Shown piece by piece: positions 1-5,673 of a stretch of 9,389 nt of DNA. The notes below the pieces were generated by a model that worked only from the letters and a program-made list of their open reading frames with translations, did not search any database and was not told where the DNA came from. Every line of letters begins with the position of its first letter. Within the stretch, counting starts at the first letter, position 1. The DNA is from Tannerella sp. (GTDB taxonomy: Bacteria; Bacteroidota; Bacteroidia; Bacteroidales; Tannerellaceae), in contig JAITMT010000197.1 of assembly GCA_031277235.1 (NCBI GenBank), forward strand, positions 1-9,389. The letters are read 5' to 3'. The position numbers were made by a program, and so were the translations under genes.

Positions 1-41
1 TTTGTTATACTTTCAAAATCATTTTTAATCTGTCATTGCGA

Positions 42-788
42 TCACCTTTGCCATCCTTCAATTTTGTAGTTTTTTGTCAACAGTTTTCTTTCCTGTCCGC
101 CGTTGTCGGGCTTGAACCAAACTTCAAATCTTGCGGCATAAGGCTTTCCCCAATCGCCTTCATAAATTGTAAAGGAAGATGTAGTCCCGAATTTTTTAAT
201 GCTGTCTGTCGGATTATATACTTTGATGGAACTGCTTTGGGGAAGCCGTTTGGTTGAGAGCGCATATTCCCGGGTAATTTCAAATGCTTTCAGATAGACG
301 GTTCCACGTTCAATTTTGCCTGTCCAAAAATCATATTCGTATATTCCGGGTTGAGAAGAGTTGTACAATTGAAAGTCTGTTCCGGTCGTTTGTCTGTCTG
401 ACGCACTGTCCGTTCTGCGCTCAACAGGATTTTCTATCGGTATATTTTCGGGAACGACTAAATTGTCTGCCCATCTGTCCGTACCGTCGCCGTAAGGTCC
501 CGGAGAAAGATAGACACTGAAAATTAGATGGAATGAATAAAAAACGAAAACGGTTCCCGCCAAAAGTAAAAAAGTCAGTATGGCTTTCCACCATTTACGC
601 CTGATTCCCTGGAAAACTGTTGAAATCGCTAAAAGAAGCAGGGAAAACATCAGCAGACCGGTAGCGATATTCAGAATGGCATTTCGCACCAATAACAATA
701 CACTTGTTGCGAAAAGAATAACGGCGAACAGGTAAAAAAGAATGGGTATCCACCATTTTTCAAATACATACAAAATCGTCTTTTTCAT
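42..788 (-). CDS. Three-helix membrane protein of unknown function
   Basis: The 248-residue product starts MKKTILYVFEKWW and has three strongly hydrophobic segments at about residues 13-34, 37-59 and 67-92. A soluble domain of about 150 residues follows, rich in aromatic residues and ending GWQR; its second half (FTIYEGDWGKPYAARFEVWF, then a basic stretch) looks like a compact beta-rich domain. I do not recognise a named family and assign no function; it resembles uncharacterised Bacteroidota proteins. By the positive-inside rule the soluble domain is probably periplasmic. The ATG lies 9 nt after the shared 28-bp leader block, the same distance as in the retropepsin gene, which supports this start. 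The leader's AGGGAA could act as a weak ribosome-binding site. Its promoter has been split by an IS4-family element at 913, so expression may be reduced or may depend on readout from the IS. No gene is visible in bases 1-41. Confidence 0.75.
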   Translation of the reverse strand: MKKTILYVFEKWWIPILFYLFAVILFATSVLLLVRNAILNIATGLLMFSLLLLAISTVFQGIRRKWWKAILTFLLLAGTVFVFYSFHLIFSVYLSPGPYGDGTDRWADNLVVPENIPIENPVERRTDSASDRQTTGTDFQLYNSSQPGIYEYDFWTGKIERGTVYLKAFEITREYALSTKRLPQSSSIKVYNPTDSIKKFGTTSSFTIYEGDWGKPYAARFEVWFKPDNGGQERKLLTKNYKIEGWQR

Positions 789-885
789 TTTCTATTCCCT
801 GATTCGTGTCGGGCGCAACCTTTGAATTATGTTTTGTAATATTTATTTCGCTATAATCTGTCAGTGTCGGTTTATATATAACGTA

Positions 886-893
886 CAAATATA
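886..893 (-). promoter_or_regulatory. -7 box of the membrane-protein promoter
   Basis: On the minus strand this reads TATATTTG, a full match to the Bacteroidota -7 consensus TAnnTTTG. In cassette copy 2 the same place reads TACATTTG, so the only change falls in a degenerate position. The 19-nt spacer is 894-912, and the next four bases are the end of the insertion sequence (AGTA on the minus strand). In the empty copy 2 they are TATG. The -33 element is weak even in the empty copy, so the -7 call is firmer than the whole promoter. Confidence 0.6.
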
Positions 894-903
894 CACATTT
901 ATT

Positions 904-912
904 TTAGGAAAA
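904..912. repeat. Target-site duplication, left
   Basis: TTAGGAAAA directly abuts the left end of the insertion sequence and is repeated at 2238-2246 on its right. The unoccupied paralogous site at 5611-5619 holds it once, so it is a true 9-bp target duplication. Confidence 0.95.
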
Positions 913-988
913 TACTGCTGTTGCGTTAATTTTTGATTTATAGTTGTAATATATTTATATATAAATAGATATAATCGTTCTTTGATTT

Positions 989-1019
989 TTTGATTTGAAT
1001 TGACTTGGACTTAATTTTG
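989..1019 (+). promoter_or_regulatory. Transposase promoter of the insertion sequence
   Basis: TTTG at 989-992 and TAATTTTG at 1012-1019 are separated by 19 nt, a full match to the Bacteroidota -33/-7 promoter pattern. The transposase ATG follows 19 nt after the -7 box, which leaves only a very short leader. This is the best-matching promoter in the window. Confidence 0.65.
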
Positions 1020-1038
1020 CACCTAAAAATGTAAAATT

Positions 1039-2217
1039 ATGAATTCGGGAAAATATGTATTTTCACAAATATTGGATTTTGTGAACAGGTATGAGTTTGA
1101 CAAGTGTGTAAAACGCTATCAAGGCAATTATCGTGTGCGTGAGTTGAACTGTTGGAATCAATTTGTACAACTGTTTTTCGGGCAATTGACCTCGTTAAAT
1201 TCGTTACATGATATATGTTTGTGCTTGAAAGTACATAAGGGCAAACTTTATCACTTGGGCATTAAGCAAAATGTAGTCGTTTCAACTCTGTCGCGAGCCA
1301 ATGAGAAGCGTGATTGGCGTATTTTTGCCGATTTCGGCAATTATCTTATTCACTTGATTCGTCCACTTTACGCCGGTTACCCTATCCCCAAAATAGATAT
1401 TGGCAACGAAATTTTGGCCTTGGATTCAACCACTATTTCTGTGAGTATCAATCTTTTTACATGGGCAGAAGGGAAATATTCACGCGGAGCGGTAAAAGTT
1501 CACACTTTACTTAACTTGCGTGGCGGTATTCCTGATTTTATCCTCATTACTGACGGGAAATATCACGACAGTAATGCCCTTGATGTGATACATTTCCATG
1601 CCAACGCTATTTATCTTATGGACAAGGCATACGTCGATTTTGAAGCGCTGTTTCGTATCAATAACGCCGGTGCATCCTTCGTTACACGGGCAAAAGATAC
1701 TATGCGCTGCGAGGTTGTTGAACAAAATTTCAATATTGATGAAACTACCGGATTGCGAACAGACAAAACCGTGCGTTTGACAGTAGCCAAATCGAAAAGA
1801 CTTTATCCCGAAGAACTCCGATTGGTTGAGTTTTTCGATGATACAAATGACGAATTACCTGTTTTTCTGACGAATAACTTTGAAGTATCTGCCCTCGAAG
1901 TTGCTAATCTTTACAGGAATCGTTGGCAAATCGAAGTGTTTTTTAAATGGATTAAACAAAATCTTGTCATCAAAAAACTATGGGGACACTCAGAGAATGC
2001 AGTTAAAATACATATTTGGGTGGCACTCTGCTCCTATTTGATAGTCGCATATGTGAAATACGTTCTAAAGAGCAATTATTCGATATACGAGATAATGCAA
2101 ATACTTGGCGTGTCTGCTTTTGACAAGACATCTATTAGGGAACTCCTTACCGAACGGCGTCAATTCAATCAAAATGTCAAAGAACTACAGTATAATTTAT
2201 TTACTAATTTATGTTAA
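1039..2217 (+). CDS. IS4-family DDE transposase
   Basis: This 392-residue protein should catalyse cut-and-paste transposition of the surrounding element. Residues 1 to about 75 match the DUF4372-like N-terminal domain typical of one Bacteroidota IS4 subgroup (opening SGKYVFSQILDFVNRYEFDK). The RNase H-fold DDE domain (DDE_Tnp_1 type) follows. The catalytic triad is visible as D129 in LALDSTTIS, D195 in YLMDKAYVDF and E299 in YRNRWQIEVFFKWIKQ. The last matches the IS4 signature with Y292, R295, E299 and K306. Length is normal for the family, and no frameshift or internal stop is present. The ATG sits just downstream of a good promoter, and the TAA at 2215-2217 is two bases before the right inverted repeat. 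Nothing suggests inactivation. Confidence 0.95.
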   Translation: MNSGKYVFSQILDFVNRYEFDKCVKRYQGNYRVRELNCWNQFVQLFFGQLTSLNSLHDICLCLKVHKGKLYHLGIKQNVVVSTLSRANEKRDWRIFADFGNYLIHLIRPLYAGYPIPKIDIGNEILALDSTTISVSINLFTWAEGKYSRGAVKVHTLLNLRGGIPDFILITDGKYHDSNALDVIHFHANAIYLMDKAYVDFEALFRINNAGASFVTRAKDTMRCEVVEQNFNIDETTGLRTDKTVRLTVAKSKRLYPEELRLVEFFDDTNDELPVFLTNNFEVSALEVANLYRNRWQIEVFFKWIKQNLVIKKLWGHSENAVKIHIWVALCSYLIVAYVKYVLKSNYSIYEIMQILGVSAFDKTSIRELLTERRQFNQNVKELQYNLFTNLC

Positions 2218-2237
2218 TTATTAACGCAACAGCAGTA

Positions 2238-2246
2238 TTAGGAAAA
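2238..2246. repeat. Target-site duplication, right
   Basis: Second copy of TTAGGAAAA, directly after the right end of the insertion sequence. The cassette then resumes at 2247-2260 with 14 bp identical to 5620-5633. Confidence 0.95.
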
Positions 2247-2257
2247 CATATAATTAC

Positions 2258-2415
2258 TGCCCCCGTCGCAATGGATTTGTAATCCATTGCCAGGTAATAT
2301 TAGGATTTGTAATCCGCAGAGAAATAGAGAATACACTATATAAAATTGATAATAAGAGGATTATAAATCCTGATAATAGAATCCTGCGGATTGCAAATCC
2401 GCAGAGACGGGGTCA
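2258..2415. repeat. Palindromic repeat island (REP/MITE-like)
   Basis: Four palindromes share the design GGATT-N3-AATCC. They are: a perfect 10-bp stem at 2268-2277/2281-2290 (GCAATGGATT, loop TGT); a 5-bp stem at 2303-2307/2311-2315 (loop TGT); a 6-bp stem at 2357-2362/2366-2371 (loop ATA); and a 9-bp stem at 2384-2392/2396-2404 (CTGCGGATT, loop GCA). Units 2 and 4 are both followed by GCAGAGA. The whole is bracketed by a near-perfect outer inverted repeat, TGCCCCCGTC at 2258-2267 and GACGGGGTCA at 2406-2415 (9 of 10). It starts exactly where cassette copy 1 stops resembling copy 2. It could be a REP-like or MITE-like unit, and could also serve as a transcription terminator for the peptidase gene. 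Confidence 0.75.
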
Positions 2416-2459
2416 TTTTTTAGTTGAAATTTATGTCCAAATATTTTCAAAATTACAGA

Positions 2460-3968
2460 TTAATTTTCAACAGCGTCAGCCTTTAAACAGATAAAATCAT
2501 AAATCAAATCGAGCAATTGTTTTTGTCCTTCAAAATTGATCGTATTTGTCTTATCTTTCGGCGTATGGTATTCACTGTGAGTACCGGTCGTAAAGTAAGC
2601 GATAGGAATACTTTTTGAAGAGAATGATAAATGATCACTCTTTCCTTTATTTTTAGTGTCAATGTTTAATAATATATCCGGATACGCAGAGCCTGCTTTC
2701 TTTAATAGCATACTGTTTTGAGTATCGGTATAAATGTACGTATTTTTCAAACTGTCCATCCTCCCTATCATGTCTAAATTTATCATTAGTTTTATTTTGT
2801 CAAGAGGAACCGGAGAGTTTTCACTGAAATATTTTGAGCCAGGCAAGCCACCCTGTTCTTCCGCGCCGAACAATACGAACAGAATCGAACGTTTCTGTTT
2901 ATCGGCGGAAACCAATTTTTCGGCAAGTTCCATAACGCCGGCGGTTCCCGAAGCATTGTCATCTGCTCCATAATTTATGGTGGTTGTGTCGCCGGTAATA
3001 GTAGGATATGTATCCATTCCGACGTGATCGTAGTGTGCTCCGACAATAATATATTCCTTTTTAAGAATGGAATCGGCGCCTTCCATAAAGGCGATAATAT
3101 TGCTGGATATCAGCGAATCTCTTCTTGAATTTACCGAGACGTTTACTTTTACCGGAATATGAACATTCCACTGTTTTTCCCTAATATTTGCCAATGCTTC
3201 GGATACGCTGCTGCCTGCATATCGCAACAAACTGTCGGCTGTTTTTCCCGATATTCTTACCATGGGTATCAAGAATTTACTTGACGGAGTTGTCGAATAT
3301 CTCCAATCATCCGGGACAAGCTGCCCGCCGGAAGCCGAATCCTGACAGATGGTCAATACTCCTGCCGCTCCGTTCTTTTGGGCTGTATCATATCTCTTTT
3401 CGAGTGATTGACCGGCTCTCGGAGTTATCCCGTCAAAATGGGTTCCTTCAAAAATTATCGCCCATTTGTCGTGGACGTCAACGTCTTTATAGTCATTGAA
3501 TTCTTTTCCGTTTTTGGAATAGTTGTAACCATAGCCCGCGAAAACAGTTTCTCCGGAAACGCGGCTGGAAGCAATCGGCAGAATGGGTATAAAATCCCTG
3601 TTCATTTCACCTCTAAAATTTCCGAATGACAATGTGCAATCATACCATGTTAGATCGCGTTTTGCGAACGTAAACGGTTGGAGTTGAGAGTTTAATCCAT
3701 AATCCGATATTTCTCCGCAGATGAAGCTGATTGCCTTTTTCTCTCCTAAAGTTCCTGCTTCTCTGCCTTCCAAAGAGTCGGATGCTAAAACGCTGATATA
3801 ATGATACAAGTCTTCGACGGTTATTTCCGGGGAAGTTTGATATCTGACCGGCTGTTGTATGTCGGAAATATCTGCTGACACCCCGGTCTTATCTCTTCCG
3901 GAGACAAACCAAAACAACAACAGCGCCAATATGGCAACTGATAAAATTATTATAAATTTTTTTTTCAT
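2460..3968 (-). CDS. Exported M28-family zinc aminopeptidase with PA-like insert
   Basis: The 502-residue protein has an uncleaved-looking N-terminal hydrophobic segment (about residues 4-23, no lipobox cysteine), so it is probably anchored in a membrane and faces the periplasm. After a lid or linker region, residues 120-260 resemble the PA-like insert common in M28 peptidases. The co-catalytic zinc peptidase domain is complete: H312 in GAHYDHVG, D337 in GADDNASG, E370 (general base) and E371 in GAEEQG, D399 in INLDMIGR and H468 in SEYHTPKD. All expected metal ligands are present, so I infer an active aminopeptidase; the substrate cannot be read from sequence. The chosen ATG gives a good MKKKF signal/anchor. 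A five-codon ORF at 3984-4001 sits between the conserved leader and this start. The promoter lies in cassette copy 3. The gene follows the broken retropepsin gene and may be cotranscribed with it in part. Confidence 0.93.
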   Translation of the reverse strand: MKKKFIIILSVAILALLLFWFVSGRDKTGVSADISDIQQPVRYQTSPEITVEDLYHYISVLASDSLEGREAGTLGEKKAISFICGEISDYGLNSQLQPFTFAKRDLTWYDCTLSFGNFRGEMNRDFIPILPIASSRVSGETVFAGYGYNYSKNGKEFNDYKDVDVHDKWAIIFEGTHFDGITPRAGQSLEKRYDTAQKNGAAGVLTICQDSASGGQLVPDDWRYSTTPSSKFLIPMVRISGKTADSLLRYAGSSVSEALANIREKQWNVHIPVKVNVSVNSRRDSLISSNIIAFMEGADSILKKEYIIVGAHYDHVGMDTYPTITGDTTTINYGADDNASGTAGVMELAEKLVSADKQKRSILFVLFGAEEQGGLPGSKYFSENSPVPLDKIKLMINLDMIGRMDSLKNTYIYTDTQNSMLLKKAGSAYPDILLNIDTKNKGKSDHLSFSSKSIPIAYFTTGTHSEYHTPKDKTNTINFEGQKQLLDLIYDFICLKADAVEN

Positions 3969-3983
3969 GTTTTTTCAATTTAT

Positions 3984-4001
3984 TTATTGTTCTTTCTTCA
4001 T
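3984..4001 (-). other. Five-codon leader ORF (MKKEQ) at the cassette ATG
   Basis: ATG-AAG-AAA-GAA-CAA-TAA begins exactly 9 nt after the 28-bp leader block, where the other two cassette copies have the real gene start. Here it ends after five codons, and the peptidase ATG comes 15 nt later. It may be the remnant of a former gene start (an MKK signal-peptide opening) or a small translated leader that couples to the peptidase. There is no evidence that the peptide itself matters. Confidence 0.4.
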
Positions 4002-4010
4002 TTCAAATTT

Positions 4011-4038
4011 CCTGATTCGTGTCGGGCGCAACCTTTGA
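4011..4038 (-). repeat. Conserved 28-bp leader block, copy 3
   Basis: All 28 bp are identical to 798-825 and 5505-5532, containing GTTGCGCCCGACACGAATC on the minus strand. Upstream of it the sequence differs from copies 1 and 2 until the palindromic block at 4076. It therefore behaves as an independent module in the 5' untranslated region of the peptidase. Confidence 0.9.
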
Positions 4039-4049
4039 TTTTTCTATTT

Positions 4050-4108
4050 TTTTTGTTTCGTTGACGGCACAAAAATACTGCTTTTTTGTTTCATGGACAA
4101 AACAAAAA
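4050..4108. repeat. Two tandem palindromes overlapping the peptidase promoter
   Basis: Two related units, each opening TTTTTTGTTTC (one T outside the stem) and closing ACAAAAAT, lie 33 bp apart. Unit B has a perfect 9-bp stem TTTTTGTTT/AAACAAAAA (4083-4091 and 4100-4108, loop CATGGACA). Unit A keeps 7 bp (TTTTTGT at 4050-4056, ACAAAAA at 4069-4075). Unit A overlaps the -7 box and unit B the -33 box. A spacing of 33 bp is about three helical turns, which would suit binding of a dimeric regulator on one face. That role is inference. Confidence 0.55.
4070..4101 (-). promoter_or_regulatory. Promoter of the M28 peptidase gene
   Basis: On the minus strand TTTG (4098-4101) is followed after 20 nt by TATTTTTG (4070-4077), which matches the Bacteroidota -33/-7 pattern. 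The predicted transcript would have an untranslated leader of about 95 nt that includes the 28-bp block and the five-codon ORF. Confidence 0.55.
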
Positions 4109-4175
4109 TGAATTATTTTGGTGGATTTCCGTCCCGATAATCCATTGACATGCAATGTCCGTACGGCAGGTTCGT

Positions 4176-5495
4176 CTATTTTTCTACTTTTACGAACATA
4201 TCATCAAAGTTTATGATTACTTTTCTAAATGTTGTAATAAAATCCATTCCCAAAGAGCCGTCCTCGTTACCCTGAAAAACGGAACGATTATCCAACAAAA
4301 CATCAATATCAGTCAGTTCAAAATTGCAATCGTCAACAGTTAATGGAAATTTCGGAATTTGATAAGAATCAACATTTAGAATACCTCCGTATCCTCATAT
4401 GTGAGTCGTCTCTTTCTCCCCTGATTTATCCAATTCTTCTTTGTGTTTTTCGTAGTATCGTTTGAACAAATCGGATTTTGCATTCCCCGTATCGAAGTGA
4501 AACAACAATTTTTCCGTATTTGAATATGCTTTTAAATAAGGTTGACCGTTTGAAAGTAAAAGATTGTGCCCATATAAGGGTAATTCTGTCTTTTTTGCCG
4601 GAAAAACGATTTTCTTTTCTTCGGGATAAATTTGTGTTTCTCCGATTCCTCTAATAAAATCCATTCCCAATACGGCGTCAACTTGAAAAATTGTATCAAC
4701 TTCTTCGTTTGGCAAACTTATGATAATGTCCGGATTTTTAAAAACAATATCTCCAATCATTATGCTATCCGTTGTCCCCCGTTTACCAACACCTGTTTGT
4801 ATTCCGCTAATAATGAAAGACTCATCTGTTATGCGTAATCCTGCTTCATTAGCAAAACGCTCTGAAACGAAGGTCTGAGCTGCACCTGTATCAAAAATGA
4901 ATTTATAAACCTATCCATTGATATTTACCGGCATATACATTAGCTGCCCTCTTCCTTCTTCCTCAATTGTAATGGAGAGTTCAACATCTTTAATCGTAAC
5001 AGGAATTTCAACATCTTTATCGGGACGAATTACTTCCGGTTTAAGTTCATCACGCATTTTTTCGTAAAATTCCAATGTCTGATTGTGATCGGGAAAATCT
5101 TTCAAGTCCATTTGTGCGGAAATTTGAGTCAAAAAATTCGACAGATTATCCGCACTTTCGGCATACAATCCCTGTTCGCCTAAAATTATACTTTTAGCTA
5201 AAATGAGATTACTCACATTTCCAAATCCAAGTTCTTCCTGAGCGTTTGCAAGTAACCAGTCAATGGCTTGAATTGCACTTTGAGGCTGATTGAAATAAAG
5301 TCCAATCATAGCCTCTGAAAAGTGTTTCAGCGTTTCAGACTGCATTTCGCCTTTCAGTTTGGGATATTCTTCCGCCAATGCAAACCAGTCTGTTTGATTG
5401 ATTAAATTGCCAATCTTCCCGTCTGCTTCCTGGGCGGTTACCGTTCCATTGACTCCGGTAAAAACGATGATAATTAATAGTAAATGTCTTTTCAT
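4176..5495 (-). pseudogene. Two-lobed retropepsin-like aspartic protease with two nonsense codons
   Basis: One reading frame of 440 codons runs without any frameshift but contains TAG at codon 195 (4911-4913) and TGA at codon 367 (4395-4397), before the final TAG at 4176-4178. Numbering counts the stops. Residues 1-22 are a signal peptide (MKRHLLLIIIVFTG, then TAQ). Residues 25-150 are helical, TPR-like. Lobe 1 has the active-site FDTGA at 201-205 and LGMDFI at 276-281. Lobe 2 has FDTGN at 334-338 and LGMDFI at 415-420, so the protease unit seems internally duplicated. Each lobe fits clan AA retropepsin-like domains. The first stop lies seven codons before the first catalytic Asp, so only a secreted helical fragment (194 residues) would be made. 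TAG could derive from a Lys or Gln codon (NGKVYKFIFDTG would be typical). An alternative TTG start at 5525 only reads through the shared leader, so ATG at 5495 is preferred. Confidence 0.85.
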
Positions 5496-5504
5496 TTTCA
5501 ACTC

Positions 5505-5633
5505 CCTGATTCGTGTCGGGCGCAACCTTTGAATTATGTTTTGTAATATTTATTTCGCTATAATCTGTCAGTGTCGGTTTATATACAACGTACAAATGTA
5601 CACATTTATTTTAGGAAAACATATAATTACTGC
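5505..5633 (-). repeat. Promoter-leader cassette, copy 2 (intact)
   Basis: This uninterrupted 129-bp copy matches 798-912 plus 2247-2260 with two differences. It contains the empty insertion site TTAGGAAAA at 5611-5619. The 28-bp leader block is 5505-5532. Its far end overlaps a second shared module (5628-5670) that is identical over 43 bp to 4076-4118 in copy 3, so copy 2 carries the modules of both other copies. Confidence 0.92.
5593..5623 (-). promoter_or_regulatory. Promoter of the retropepsin-like gene
   Basis: On the minus strand TACATTTG (5593-5600) matches the -7 consensus. TATG, 19 nt further upstream (5620-5623), is a three-of-four match to TTTG. The transcript would carry about 85 nt of leader before the ATG at 5495. 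The leader's AGGGAG, 8 nt before the ATG, could assist ribosome binding. Confidence 0.55.
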
Positions 5634-5634
5634 T

Positions 5635-5660
5635 TTTTTGTTTCATGGACAAAACAAAAA
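5635..5660. repeat. TTTTTGTTT palindrome after the lipoprotein gene
   Basis: A perfect 9-bp inverted repeat, TTTTTGTTT (5635-5643) and AAACAAAAA (5652-5660) with loop CATGGACA, begins 13 bp past the stop codon of the lipoprotein gene. It is identical to the unit at 4083-4108. It could be an operator or a weak terminator; the stem is A/T-rich, so neither role is secure. Confidence 0.6.
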
Positions 5661-5673
5661 TGAATTATTTCCT

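Larger units (their letters stand above)
798..912 (-). repeat. Promoter-leader cassette, copy 1 (IS-interrupted)
   Basis: This is the proximal 115 bp of a 129-bp cassette. The remaining 14 bp lie at 2247-2260 on the far side of the insertion sequence. It matches 5505-5633 with only two substitutions (879 against 5586, and 891 against 5598). Its 28-bp end nearest the gene, 798-825, is also identical to 4011-4038. On the minus strand it holds a -7 box, an untranslated leader of about 85 nt, and the core GTTGCGCCCGACACGAATC just before the gene start. The motif GTGTCGG (plus strand) occurs twice inside it, at 806-812 and 864-870. Confidence 0.9.
913..2237 (+). mobile_element. Complete IS4-family insertion sequence, 1325 bp
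   Basis: Both ends carry a perfect 18-bp terminal inverted repeat (TACTGCTGTTGCGTTAAT at 913-930, its complement at 2220-2237), flanked by the 9-bp duplication TTAGGAAAA. The element encodes a single full-length transposase in the opposite direction to all host genes. The ends are not guesses: the paralogous cassette at 5505-5633 is the same sequence without the insertion. A 9-bp duplication, one DDE transposase gene and the Y-(2)-R-(3)-E-(6)-K signature fit the IS4 family. Perfect end repeats, identical duplications and an intact reading frame suggest a recent, possibly still active insertion. I do not assign an ISfinder name. Confidence 0.95.

Noticed and set aside
2258..2415. CRISPR array
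   Set aside because: The units are short palindromes with unequal spacing and no uniform spacers, and no cas genes are visible.
3188..3499. 103-codon plus-strand ORF inside the peptidase gene
   Set aside because: It is antisense to a gene with a complete set of zinc-peptidase motifs, and it has no recognisable domain or promoter.
4141..4169. Small inverted repeats (GACAT/ATGTC and CCGTACGG) after the retropepsin gene
   Set aside because: The arms are only 4-5 bp with no T-run, too weak to call as a terminator or operator.
4395..4760. A separate 121-residue hypothetical protein
   Set aside because: It is simply the middle of the interrupted retropepsin frame. The frame is open upstream to the TAG at 4911, and the homologous sequence continues past the TGA.
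4395..4913. Genome-wide stop-codon reassignment as the explanation for the internal stops
   Set aside because: Two different stop codons are involved, and both serve as normal terminators of intact genes in this window.
5496..5525. Upstream TTG start extending the retropepsin frame by ten codons
   Set aside because: The added codons are entirely the shared leader block, found in front of unrelated genes, and they precede a clean signal peptide that begins at the ATG at 5495.
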